A DNA stretch of 24,537 nucleotides from a virus, in the IMG/VR virus record IMGVR_UViG_3300009001_000090, positions 1 through 24,537 of that record, one strand, 5' to 3'. The notes below the pieces were generated by a model, which was given only the letters and a program-made list of their open reading frames with translations, did not search any database and was not told the DNA's origin. Position 1 is the first letter of the stretch. Each line of letters starts with the position of its first letter. This document shows positions 8,816 to 17,119 of this stretch, one piece after another. Made by a program: the position numbers and the translations under genes.

Positions 8816-9238
8816 ATGTGGAAAATGGATGGTTGGAAAAACCCAACGCAGCGAGCGCACATCTATGACATGCTCGCAAAGCAGAACCCCGTGACCTCCG
8901 TTTCAACCGCACCTGCGGCACAACTCATCAATGAGGTTGATAACATGATTCAAGAACTCGCCCAAAAATGCGGCGAGATGAACTCCCACATGTCCCAAGC
9001 AAGAGCCACGAATGTTGCATCCGAACCAACTATCGCTCTCCAAAAGAACATGGCCGCACTTGGAGAAAAAATCCTATCCTTGAGTCAAGACATCGCAATG
9101 ATTCGAGAAGCACACGCTTCAATCGCACAAATGCAACCTCTTGCACCAGTTCAGCCCAACGATCCAATGATGGCCTCGCAAGAGCAACAACCACCAATGA
9201 ACCCAATGGGCGGCGGCATGGGGGGCATGGGCGTATGA
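8816..9238 (+). CDS. Small coiled-coil head-module protein with Met/Gly tail
   Basis: The product is 140 residues from ATG at 8816; a GTG at 8807 overlapping the previous stop would add three residues. I prefer 8816 because TGTGAT lies four bases before it, the spacing used by other genes here. The N-terminus (MWKMDGWKNPTQRAHIYDML) is followed by long helices with heptad-like character (INEVDNMIQELAQKCGEM, then MAALGEKILSLSQDIAMI). The tail is a flexible Pro/Met/Gly sequence ending MGGGMGGMGV. No family is recognised. Its stop overlaps the next start as ATGA. Confidence 0.75.
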   Translation: MWKMDGWKNPTQRAHIYDMLAKQNPVTSVSTAPAAQLINEVDNMIQELAQKCGEMNSHMSQARATNVASEPTIALQKNMAALGEKILSLSQDIAMIREAHASIAQMQPLAPVQPNDPMMASQEQQPPMNPMGGGMGGMGV

Positions 9239-9549
9239 GCGAAGAACAGGAACAAATTGACATTCTCAAAGAATTGATTTCCGAAGTCCGTGTCCTCAAC
9301 CAGCGTGTTCAAGCACTTGAGGCTGAGAACAATACGTTGGCGAAGGCCATGAATGACCCTGAAATGCTCATGCGTAAGCAGGGCTGGAAGAAGTTCACCA
9401 CCCCTCATGCCGAAGAAACCTTTGACCCCTTGAACCGTCAAGTTCCTGTTGATAACACGCCCTTCTCAGGAAGTGGCGACCTATTCCTCAAGTCAAGAGA
9501 TCAACAACTCGAAGAATGGAAACAGGCTGAAATGGCGGTGAAGCAATGA
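9235..9549 (+). CDS. Small coiled-coil protein of the head module
   Basis: The product is 104 residues, starting at the ATG of an ATGA overlap with the previous stop. A longer in-frame reading from 8968 was rejected because it would run inside the preceding gene. Residues 3-45 are a clear coiled coil (EEQEQIDILKELISEVRVLN, then QRVQALEAENNTLAKAM). The rest is polar with a basic patch, GWKKF. No family is recognised. Translational coupling with its neighbours suggests stoichiometric production within the same virion substructure. Confidence 0.75.
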   Translation: MSEEQEQIDILKELISEVRVLNQRVQALEAENNTLAKAMNDPEMLMRKQGWKKFTTPHAEETFDPLNRQVPVDNTPFSGSGDLFLKSRDQQLEEWKQAEMAVKQ

Positions 9550-10682
9550 ACGGGCGTTGGTTTAATCCACTTGAAGAAACCCCTGAAGGTCGTTTGTTGA
9601 AAGACGTTCAAGACCTGTTGAAGTCGGTCAAGAATAAGGACAAAGCCGACCTTGACAAAGACGGCCAATTGTCGGGCTACGAAAAGAAACGTGCAAAGGC
9701 GATTGAGTCCTCGATGGCAAAGGATGGCTACAAATCAGATCGTGGTCAAAAGCCAGCACCAAAAATGCCTAATACAAAAGGCAACAAGAACGTTATCAAG
9801 TTTGATATGTCGGATAACTGCCCCCGTTGTGGTGCAAACCCCCATGAAGAATGCGGATTGCCTTCTGGACCTCATGACCGTATGAGAGCAATTGATTGTG
9901 TATCACACAACCCTGTTGCCTTTGATTCAAGGTTTGACGATATGCGAGAGGGCTACACCCTTCCAGAAGCAATGGACGACCTTCTCCGATCCGACGACAA
10001 AACCCAATACACCTGCAAAGAATGTGGAAGTGTTGAGATTTCAGGCGTGGATCAAAACCGCAAGTGCTTCAACTGCCGCATGGGTAAAAAACCTCCAAAG
10101 AACAAGGTCATTGGGACGCCTCCACACATGACAAAAGACATCAAAAAATACAGTCAAGAATCAAGTGTTGAGAACTTGTTCCCTCAATTCCAAAACGTGG
10201 ACGGTGGACAACCTGTGAACGCTCATGGATTTACCACCAATGGAACATACCCTGCAACAAATGACGGTCCGAAGAAGTCCATTGTGAGCGAGAACGCCAA
10301 AATACCTGCATACGCACAAAAAGGCTACACGGCCAAATCCAGCAGTTTGCACATGCACATGAATGATGCTGGCGGCACACGTGCTAATCCGCCAAACATT
10401 GACACCATCGAACAACGCCTTGCATCCTTAACCAAACATTCTGGCCGCAGCAATTTGGGCATGATTGGCGAGATTGAATCGCTGATAAAGCAAGTGAAGG
10501 ACAAAATGCCCAAAGAAAGACCAGTCCAAGTCAAAGATGAGGACGATGATTCAAACATGAAGATCTTTGCTCAAATCATGGGCGGAGGGGATCGGGATAA
10601 AGCATTCAAGAATTATGATGAATACCGTCGCCTTGAACGTGAAGGAAAATTGTCAGATGAGAAGCCTAAGAAAGATGATTGA
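9546..10682 (+). CDS. EF-hand loop and double zinc-site protein
   Basis: The product is 378 residues, starting at an ATGA overlap. Residues 35-46 (DLDKDGQLSGYE) are a textbook EF-hand calcium loop, with D at positions 1, 3 and 5, G at 6 and E at 12. Residues 92-114 (CPRCGANPHEECGLPSGPHD then RMR) match the phage-type zinc finger with C92, C95, C103 and H110. A second zinc ribbon uses C157, C160, C174 and C177. Residues 79-86 (GNKNVIKF) resemble a motif repeated in the protease gene. The C-terminal half is disordered and charged. The zinc finger is usually found in phage DNA-associated proteins; the role here is unknown. Position suggests a minor head component. Confidence 0.82.
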   Translation: MNGRWFNPLEETPEGRLLKDVQDLLKSVKNKDKADLDKDGQLSGYEKKRAKAIESSMAKDGYKSDRGQKPAPKMPNTKGNKNVIKFDMSDNCPRCGANPHEECGLPSGPHDRMRAIDCVSHNPVAFDSRFDDMREGYTLPEAMDDLLRSDDKTQYTCKECGSVEISGVDQNRKCFNCRMGKKPPKNKVIGTPPHMTKDIKKYSQESSVENLFPQFQNVDGGQPVNAHGFTTNGTYPATNDGPKKSIVSENAKIPAYAQKGYTAKSSSLHMHMNDAGGTRANPPNIDTIEQRLASLTKHSGRSNLGMIGEIESLIKQVKDKMPKERPVQVKDEDDDSNMKIFAQIMGGGDRDKAFKNYDEYRRLEREGKLSDEKPKKDD

Positions 10683-10696
10683 AGGTGGTCCTTTGC

Positions 10697-13600
10697 ATGA
10701 CAACAGAATTGGATAGGATTCGAACAGACGCAATCATTTCAATTCACAAAGCCTCCGAGTTTGATTTTGAAGAATACGTCAAGCACCTTCCTGCTGAGAA
10801 CATCAGCAAAGAGGACATGGCGACCATGCTTGGGGGTATGCAACCTGAGCCACCCCAATATCGGATGGTGAACCTTGATGCACCAATGGCCGTATCACAA
10901 ATGAAGTTGCCTTCGCACAAGGATTTCTTAGCGGGGCATACGAAGGTTTCAAACAACCCATTGACCGACTGGCCGATTGCCTCACCTGAGAATCAGTTCG
11001 GCAAACATCATCCATTTGGGATGGAGTCAAACAGTTGTCCTTTGCTTCATGGTGCAGCGTGGGGCGACCCTGCATACGCAGACCATTTGGCCCATGCTAT
11101 GCCTCATCTCAAGGACATTGCCGCACATGAACGGCGGATTTCATTTGACCCTGAACGTTATGGCGACCCCAAAGAAACGCTTCACGATTTGATGGTTCGG
11201 GATCGCAACCGATTCCGCAGTTATTCGGATGAAGAATACGCTCAAGGGAAGGTTGGTGAATGGAAAAAGCGGTTGGGGTTGCTGCCGTTTTTGTTTGGTC
11301 TTGAATATCAAACGGAGGATCAACGCCAGCATTTTTTGGATATTATCAAGGCAATGGCTACAAAGAAACACATGACCTCGCCAGATTCCAAGTTCTTACA
11401 AAACAAAATGCAAGAGAAGGCGGGTATCTCTTGGGGTCGAGCATTGCGTTCATTCCGAGCCAGGTTCATTCCCCTCCTTCAATGGTGGCAACGTGCAAGT
11501 GACCGACATGGGCCAGTTGCACCTGCTGAATCTCAGGGCGACTTGATGAAAGAAGCAAGTGCGGATATGCACTTTGTCAGCCCCTTTGTAGTGATGCCGC
11601 CTTCACAGATTGAAAAGTCGCACACCCACCATTGGTGGGACATTTTTCAGCCGTGGGGTGGCGTTGGCCGTGATTGGAAGTCGTTGCACGATATATTGCA
11701 GCAATCATACCCAGAAGTGTTTGACGGCGGGTGGATGGATGAGGCGTTGATGCACACATCATCATCTATGCTTGATTCTCACAACACCGATGGCGGAAGC
11801 CACTTCCCGCACCTCATCAACAATGATGAGGCAAAGGCATATCCCTCTCATGCCGCATTAAAGTCCAATTTCAAAGACGCCAATTTCTTTGAGAACCGAA
11901 GGGCAAATTGGAGTCATGCTTCAAACCTGCACTTCCTACACCCAAGCGAAGTTCAAGGTCAAGGGGGGCGCATGATTGTCCCATCCGACCAAATGATGTT
12001 GAGCCGCCTTGGGCGGTCTTTGTCAAATCAAGCCGACATGGGTTCGCCTCGAATCGGTATGTTTCGTGAAGAACACCCTTCGTCAAGTTCAAGTTATTGG
12101 GATAGCCACAATGCTTTGTTCGCTGCAAACGATATGCACTTGGGCAAAGTGATGAACAACATGGCCCAACAGGTCATGAAGCAATTTGGTTCTGGCGTCA
12201 TTAACCCTGCCGATCCAACCAATATGGAACAGGCTACGTTGGCCCGTGGAAACCTACAACAATTGGCCGCAGCCGCCGACTTCGCCATGAAGAAGGTGAA
12301 CATGGGAGAAGAATACCGAGCCTTAGCACCTCTCATGGAAAACGGCAACGTCGCAATGAAAATCAAATCAATTGGCCCTGTAAATCCAACTTCTTTTGCT
12401 ACAACCCCTCCCACTTACAACACAGGCAACACCCACCTTTGGGGCCATGAGATGCCAGCAAACCTCACGTGGAAGCATGACCCTCAAAGTGGGGGCATCT
12501 CCTTTGGAATGACCGAAGAACCGTTCAACGTTATGCAACGAACAGTTCATGAAAACAAAATCAAGGCGGTTCTTCCTTCTTTGCTTGATTCCAATGTGAT
12601 GCCTAAACAAAAGGATATTCACGCTTTATCGGCGTTAGACCATCGAGGGCTTTCCCCAATCGCCACGGGAAGTCTGTTGAAATCCGAGGATTATGAGCCA
12701 ACAGGCGTATTCAAAACCAAAATCATTCCAGCCTACACGATTCACAAATTAGACGACATGGATAAGTTGCGTGGTTTTTCGGGCGAATGGATTGTTCAAA
12801 AAATGCCGAAAGGAGAACGTATTTTTGTTGAAAAGAAAGGCAATCACCTCAAAGGAGGCAAATTGCCTGGTGAAGTCAAGAAAGAATTGCGTGAAATCAA
12901 AGGCGATTTCACCTTTGATGGGTATTTGGATGATGGAACGTTGCATGTTGTTGATTTGTTGGTTCACAAAGGAACAGATTTGCACCTTGAACCTCTTGAA
13001 GATCGCATCAATGCCTTGAGGACTCTCTATGATTCAACGAGTCATGTTCACTTCCCCATGCCCACGAATTGTGTGTCCACAGATCAGGACGGCCTCAACA
13101 AAGCAATTAGCAACTTTGATGAAAACGAATTGCTAATTCGTGATTCCAAGTCCACGTTCATGAAAGAGAAAGAGGTTCACCCCAAGTGGATTCGATATGC
13201 GAAAGAATCTATCTCAAAGGCATTTTACCCCCCAATGCCAGAAGTGGTTGTTTATCCAAACAAAATCAAGTTGTGCTATCCCTCCATTCTTGAACCTGTT
13301 ATTATCAAGGGTGCTTTTGACGGATTCGGATTTGACGTTGAAGGGGTTGAGGGCAACGAGGCCATGATGTTGAAGGCCATGAGGGACACCCCCCTGTGGA
13401 GTCCAGTCGCAATCAGTTTGTTGAAAGAAGGGGCTGCTGCGGCAGCATCGGGGGGCGGTTCGTCCTCAAGTGGTGGGACTTTCAGTTCAAGTGATGCAGG
13501 GGCATTCAACCCACTTCATTCAACCCCAAAACGAAAGCGACCACGTGAATTGAAGATCGCAAAAGAAACCATCCTACGTGCGCCATCCATCATTGGCGAG

Positions 13601-14134
13601 GATGAAGAGGGCGACAATGTGGCCGATACAATGAAACATGCTCGGCAAGCAATTACCGAGGATGATAAAGCCAAAACAACAGAATATCTGTTGGAAAACG
13701 TCAAGGGATTGAATAAGAAAATGCTTGAGATGTTCGCAGGTGAATATGGCCTTGAACGGACTGAGGAAGGCAAATGGACTGTCAATGAGGCCATTGACGA
13801 CGACATTATAGAGAACATGTTCCCACGCATGAACCGCATTTCACCTGATGGTGGGGCATGGGCTGGAATGCAAGCCGACATTACCGCACCAAGAGGACCA
13901 ACCGAATTGATTGAGGATAGCGGCACGACTTTTTACGATCCCAAAGAAGGTGAAGAAGTTGAAGAAATCCCAATGAAACATCTGCGAGTTCGTGATGAGC
14001 CATCTGGTGAAGAAGCCGTTGTTGATATTGAAAATGGTCGGGCGACTCTTCGAATGCCCCTAAAAACGCAACAGGAGATGGCTGATGAACAAGAAGTCCA
14101 AGCCGATGATAGGTCGGAAGCAGAAGAGATTTGA
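10697..14134 (+). CDS. Large head-module protein with DNA-ligase-like pseudoenzyme domain
   Basis: The product is 1145 residues from ATG 10697, which has AGGTGGTC six bases upstream; a TTG at 10679 is an alternative. Residues 1-670 are unrecognised, rich in His, Met and Trp. Residues of about 690-840 match the adenylation domain of ATP-dependent DNA ligases in motif order: EWIVQKMPKGERIFV (motif I region), FDGYLDDGTLHVVDLL at 740-755 (III/IIIa), ELLIRDSKSTF at 811-821 (IV) and HPKWIRYAK at 828-836 (V). By alignment the catalytic Lys becomes Met703 (Lys702 is adjacent), the KxDG Asp becomes Lys705, the motif III Glu becomes Tyr743 and motif IV EG becomes NE. Ligation activity is therefore doubtful. 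A Ser/Gly/Ala linker follows, then an acidic tail. It lies between a zinc protein and the prohead protease. Confidence 0.85.
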   Translation: MTTELDRIRTDAIISIHKASEFDFEEYVKHLPAENISKEDMATMLGGMQPEPPQYRMVNLDAPMAVSQMKLPSHKDFLAGHTKVSNNPLTDWPIASPENQFGKHHPFGMESNSCPLLHGAAWGDPAYADHLAHAMPHLKDIAAHERRISFDPERYGDPKETLHDLMVRDRNRFRSYSDEEYAQGKVGEWKKRLGLLPFLFGLEYQTEDQRQHFLDIIKAMATKKHMTSPDSKFLQNKMQEKAGISWGRALRSFRARFIPLLQWWQRASDRHGPVAPAESQGDLMKEASADMHFVSPFVVMPPSQIEKSHTHHWWDIFQPWGGVGRDWKSLHDILQQSYPEVFDGGWMDEALMHTSSSMLDSHNTDGGSHFPHLINNDEAKAYPSHAALKSNFKDANFFENRRANWSHASNLHFLHPSEVQGQGGRMIVPSDQMMLSRLGRSLSNQADMGSPRIGMFREEHPSSSSSYWDSHNALFAANDMHLGKVMNNMAQQVMKQFGSGVINPADPTNMEQATLARGNLQQLAAAADFAMKKVNMGEEYRALAPLMENGNVAMKIKSIGPVNPTSFATTPPTYNTGNTHLWGHEMPANLTWKHDPQSGGISFGMTEEPFNVMQRTVHENKIKAVLPSLLDSNVMPKQKDIHALSALDHRGLSPIATGSLLKSEDYEPTGVFKTKIIPAYTIHKLDDMDKLRGFSGEWIVQKMPKGERIFVEKKGNHLKGGKLPGEVKKELREIKGDFTFDGYLDDGTLHVVDLLVHKGTDLHLEPLEDRINALRTLYDSTSHVHFPMPTNCVSTDQDGLNKAISNFDENELLIRDSKSTFMKEKEVHPKWIRYAKESISKAFYPPMPEVVVYPNKIKLCYPSILEPVIIKGAFDGFGFDVEGVEGNEAMMLKAMRDTPLWSPVAISLLKEGAAAAASGGGSSSSGGTFSSSDAGAFNPLHSTPKRKRPRELKIAKETILRAPSIIGEDEEGDNVADTMKHARQAITEDDKAKTTEYLLENVKGLNKKMLEMFAGEYGLERTEEGKWTVNEAIDDDIIENMFPRMNRISPDGGAWAGMQADITAPRGPTELIEDSGTTFYDPKEGEEVEEIPMKHLRVRDEPSGEEAVVDIENGRATLRMPLKTQQEMADEQEVQADDRSEAEEI

Positions 14135-14145
14135 CCCTATTCCTT

Positions 14146-14153
14146 CATATAGG
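14146..14153 (+). promoter_or_regulatory. Possible archaeal TATA box before prohead protease
   Basis: CATATAGG lies in a 41-base intergenic gap and is centred about 27 bases before ATG 14176, the usual archaeal TATA-to-start distance. Transcription from it would be nearly leaderless, and the gene has only a weak Shine-Dalgarno (AGGA). There is no experimental or comparative support. Confidence 0.22.
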
Positions 14154-14175
14154 ATTACAGAAAGTCGTTAGGACA

Positions 14176-15519
14176 ATGGCGACCACCCTTGACCTTCACA
14201 CGGCATCGTGGAATGCCGAAGGTTCGGACTTTTTGTTGAAGTCCGTGGGTAGCGAGGGAGAACTCTATGTCGCTGGCTACGCTTCCGTTGATATGGTGGA
14301 CAAGCAGGGCGACAGAATCCCAACGAATGCTTTGAAGAAGGCATTCTCTCAATTCATGGGCAACAAAGCATTCCGAAATGTGCAGTTGGCTCATTCTGGT
14401 ATTCAGGTCGGTGAAGTTGTGGACAACCACACCGATTCTCAAGGCCGTTTGTGGAAATCCGAAGTGGACGACCACGGCCTCTTTGTCGTGTGCAAAATCC
14501 GCAACGACATTCAAAAAGCACGTGAAGTGCAAAAGCAAATCCGCAATGGCGATTTGCGAGCGTTCTCGATTGGCGGTCAAGCCTTGTTTCGTGTTAGCAA
14601 AACGACACCAGAACTTGGAAGCCATCGAGAGATCACCGATCTTGAATTGCATGAAATCACGCTATGCAAGAAAGGAATCAACCCCGAATCAACCTACACA
14701 ATACTGAAAATGGAAGATGATAGCATGACGAACACAGAAGTTTTGAACGAAATTAAGGCTGGCCTGAGCGAAGTTCTCAAAGAACTGAGCGAAAAAGAAG
14801 AAAAGAACACCACTTGTAGTGTGTGCAAAGAGGACGATTGTTCGGGTTGCACCAACAAGTCCTACGAGGAAGAGGCTGCTCTTGACTACATCACGACTCT
14901 TGAGAAGTTTGCTCATGAATCGGGTGTGGATTTGAACGGCCTTCGTGGTCACTTCGGTTTGGAGAAGGCTTACCTTCTCGAACAGGGTCGTGGCGGCTAC
15001 TCCCACCGTGGACAAGGTGATGAAGTCGGGTCTGGCGAGGACGCAACCGAGCCTTCCTACCCATCCCTCCCCTCCCCAAGTGGCAACCAAAACGTCATCA
15101 AGTCCCCAAGCGTTCCCAACATGCGAATGAACGCCCCCAAGGGCAACCAGAACGTTGTGAAGTCCTTGACTCCTGAGATGTTGGAGAAGGGCTACCGCAC
15201 CTACGCTGCCCTTCGTGATGAAGAAGCCGTGAAGGGCTTGGTCGAGAAGGAATGGCAAGACCGATACGAGGCTGAAACCGTCCATGCTCTTGAAGTCCGA
15301 AAGGCCAACGACGTTGGGGTTCAACTCAACGCTCTCCGTGAAGAGATCGCCATGCTCAAGTCCGAGAACGCATCCCTCCAAAAGAGCGAAGTCGCACCTT
15401 CCGCCCCCTCCACCTCCATTCGTGTGCCAACGCATGACGAGTTCGCCCAGATGGGTAGTGACCTCGACGGTTGGCGAGCAGCAGAAGCACTTGCTCAACG
15501 TGCATTGCGAGGCGAATGA
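14176..15519 (+). CDS. Prohead serine protease fused to scaffold-like C-terminus
   Basis: The product is 447 residues from ATG 14176; a TTG at 14131 overlapping the previous stop is less likely. Residues 1-180 match the HK97 prohead protease (U35) fold: YVAGYASVDMVDKQGDRI, a catalytic His in LAHSG (H73), the nucleophile in DLRAFSIGG (S131) and LELHEITL (E157/E160 region). The protease matures the procapsid. Residues 214-225 hold a four-Cys cluster, CSVCKEDDCSGC, that could bind zinc. Residues 303-310 and 323-330 are near-identical GNQNV(I/V)KS repeats. The C-terminal 110 residues are a long coiled coil (VQLNALREEIAMLKSENASL) typical of scaffolds. The capsid protein has no delta domain of its own, so this fusion probably supplies scaffolding. 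Confidence 0.9.
   Translation: MATTLDLHTASWNAEGSDFLLKSVGSEGELYVAGYASVDMVDKQGDRIPTNALKKAFSQFMGNKAFRNVQLAHSGIQVGEVVDNHTDSQGRLWKSEVDDHGLFVVCKIRNDIQKAREVQKQIRNGDLRAFSIGGQALFRVSKTTPELGSHREITDLELHEITLCKKGINPESTYTILKMEDDSMTNTEVLNEIKAGLSEVLKELSEKEEKNTTCSVCKEDDCSGCTNKSYEEEAALDYITTLEKFAHESGVDLNGLRGHFGLEKAYLLEQGRGGYSHRGQGDEVGSGEDATEPSYPSLPSPSGNQNVIKSPSVPNMRMNAPKGNQNVVKSLTPEMLEKGYRTYAALRDEEAVKGLVEKEWQDRYEAETVHALEVRKANDVGVQLNALREEIAMLKSENASLQKSEVAPSAPSTSIRVPTHDEFAQMGSDLDGWRAAEALAQRALRGE
15082..15165 (+). repeat. Two GNQNV(I/V)KS peptide repeats spaced 60 bases
   Basis: Codons at 15082-15105 and 15142-15165 encode GNQNVIKS and GNQNVVKS inside the protease/scaffold gene, exactly 20 residues apart. Synonymous third-base differences suggest protein-level conservation. 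Confidence 0.7.
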
Positions 15520-15530
15520 AATACTCAAAA

Positions 15531-15547
15531 GGAGATGATGAAAAATG
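15531..15547 (+). promoter_or_regulatory. Strong ribosome-binding site of capsid gene
   Basis: GGAGATGATGAAAAATG includes the Shine-Dalgarno and the start codon of the major capsid gene. The same 17 bases recur exactly at 16711-16727 before the next gene. Confidence 0.75.
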
Positions 15548-16696
15548 ACGCAAGGTTATATCCGCACAATTGAAGATATGGAACGCCTGTATTACGGTGC
15601 AGGTGCAGGAACGAATGCTTGGGCTTACTCAGGAACCGATCTGCTCAAGGCAGACAGTCCCCTGATGTCCTCCACGGCTGGAACTTATCAGGCGATTTTT
15701 GGCCGCAAGGTCTGGTCGCAACTGAACCAAGAGTTCAACGCCTTCTCCATCCTCCCCAAGAAGCCTTGGGAGAAGTCGGGATGGCGTGTCGTGACTGGCA
15801 AGCCCGACGATGCCGTGGGTCTGCCTGAGAACGGGACGCTTCCTGATTCCACCAAGCCAACCTTCGAAGAGGTTTCCACGAAACCCAAGACGGTTGCCTC
15901 CAAGTTCGACCTGTCCGAAACGGCCATGTTCCTTTCCGACAAGGATGATGGTTTGGGCGATGCAAGGGCCGTTATCAAAATGGAAATGTCCAAGTCCCAC
16001 GCTGAGAGCATCAACAAAATGCTTCTTCGTGATGTGAACACGACGGCAGGAAACTCCTTTGAATCCATTGATCGTGCTTTGTCCTCGTCCAAGATTGAAC
16101 TTGCTACCTTTACGGACATTGATTCGCTGGCAAACCACAACATGTATTCCCTCACCCGCAACACGGGGGCTGGAACACGTGCATGGTTTGACGCCAACGT
16201 GGATGCTGGAACTGGTGGCGCAGAACGCCCCCTCACCCTCAACGTCCTTGACGGCATGTTCCGTGAAGTCTGGGAACGTGGTGGTCAGCCCAAGGTCATT
16301 CTCACGGGCTACGACACCATCGAGAAAATCCAACAACTCTTGCAGCCTCAGCAGCGTTTCACCGAGATGAAGCGTGTCACCCCCTCCGTGAACGGCGTTC
16401 AGGGAATCCCAGGTATGGAAGGCGGCTTCGTTGTCGCCACTTACAACGGCGTTCCCATCATCCCTGCAAAGGACGTTCACGCACCATCTGGTGGCCTCAG
16501 CCGCATTTACATGCTCGACACCGACTACATGTATTTCTGCACCGCCAAGCCTACTCTTTACCATGAGTCAGGCATTGAAACGGGCGACCCCTTCGGCATC
16601 AACCGTCTGGGACAGGTCGGCCTCTTCCACACGATGGGCGAACTTTGGCAACTCTTCTATGGCGCACACGGCAAGGTCCGTGACCTAAGCGCATGA
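15545..16696 (+). CDS. Major capsid protein, HK97 fold
   Basis: This is the shell-forming subunit. The 383-residue length and features fit HK97-fold capsid proteins without a large delta domain: an N-terminal arm, an E-loop/P-domain-like VASKFDLSETAMFLSDKD segment, the spine-helix region ARAVIKMEMSKSHAESINKM, and an A-domain with PKVILTGYDTIEKIQQLL, FVVATYNGVPIIPAKDV and IYMLDTDYMYFCTAKPTLY. It directly follows the protease/scaffold gene. Codons are strongly biased to C-ending forms (TTC, CTC, AAC, GAC) compared with upstream genes, in keeping with high expression. The start is fixed by the GGAGATGATGAAAAATG site. Identification rests on pattern and context and is firm. Confidence 0.9.
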   Translation: MTQGYIRTIEDMERLYYGAGAGTNAWAYSGTDLLKADSPLMSSTAGTYQAIFGRKVWSQLNQEFNAFSILPKKPWEKSGWRVVTGKPDDAVGLPENGTLPDSTKPTFEEVSTKPKTVASKFDLSETAMFLSDKDDGLGDARAVIKMEMSKSHAESINKMLLRDVNTTAGNSFESIDRALSSSKIELATFTDIDSLANHNMYSLTRNTGAGTRAWFDANVDAGTGGAERPLTLNVLDGMFREVWERGGQPKVILTGYDTIEKIQQLLQPQQRFTEMKRVTPSVNGVQGIPGMEGGFVVATYNGVPIIPAKDVHAPSGGLSRIYMLDTDYMYFCTAKPTLYHESGIETGDPFGINRLGQVGLFHTMGELWQLFYGAHGKVRDLSA

Positions 16697-16710
16697 GGAC
16701 AAAAAAAAAT

Positions 16711-16727
16711 GGAGATGATGAAAAATG
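16711..16727 (+). promoter_or_regulatory. Duplicate strong ribosome-binding site
   Basis: An exact second copy of the 17-base GGAGATGATGAAAAATG initiation region of the capsid gene, here preceded by a run of nine A (16701-16709). It implies that this small gene is also made in large amounts. Confidence 0.75.
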
Positions 16728-17108
16728 GCAAACGTAAATCTAACTGAAGCAAGTTGCACCGTTGTTGCAGACCACGCTATCTGGGCTGGTGTGCAAGACC
16801 AATCAAGCACCGCATGGCTGCAAAGTCCAATCGGCTCAAACGCTGGAATCGGCGCAACCGCAATGATGATTATTGACTTGACCCTCGACCAAGGAGAACT
16901 CGCAACCACCTTTGACCTCACGGACACGGGCATTACGGGCGTTTCTGGTTCGGCGGTTCTTTCAATTCTCGGCCTCACCAACACCACGGATGGCGCACGA
17001 CCCCCTGCCTCCGCTACCCTCTCAGGCGCAACCATCACCTTCACGGGCGGCGGTTCGGCTGGCGTTGGCGATGGCGACGTTGTTCGAGCAACCTTGCTAT
17101 ACCGTTGA
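16725..17108 (+). CDS. Candidate capsid decoration protein
   Basis: The product is 127 residues, Thr/Gly/Ala-rich with alternating hydrophobic strands (AMMIIDLTLDQGELATTFDL, then ATLSGATITFTGGGSAG) and ending in DVVRATLLYR. This composition and size suggest a beta-sandwich decoration or cement protein. It follows the capsid gene by 28 bases, shares that gene's exact ribosome-binding site and has similar C-ending codons, all in line with a high-copy virion protein. No family is identified, so the role is inferred. Confidence 0.78.
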   Translation: MANVNLTEASCTVVADHAIWAGVQDQSSTAWLQSPIGSNAGIGATAMMIIDLTLDQGELATTFDLTDTGITGVSGSAVLSILGLTNTTDGARPPASATLSGATITFTGGGSAGVGDGDVVRATLLYR

Positions 17109-17119
17109 GGTGTTCCCTG

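Noticed and set aside
8968-9234. Longer N-terminal extension of the 9235 gene
   Set aside because: It would overlap the preceding gene by about 270 bases; the ATGA junction at 9235 fits the pattern of the operon.
12758-13206. Functional ATP-dependent DNA ligase
   Set aside because: Motif order is present, but the aligned catalytic Lys, Asp and Glu positions are substituted and the domain is embedded in a structural-module protein, so activity is not claimed.
14689-15528. 279-codon open frame on the minus strand
   Set aside because: Lies entirely antisense to the protease/scaffold gene, whose protease motifs are clear; arises from C-ending codon bias.
15629-16564. 311-codon open frame on the minus strand
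   Set aside because: Antisense to the major capsid gene; long only because of that gene's strong codon bias.
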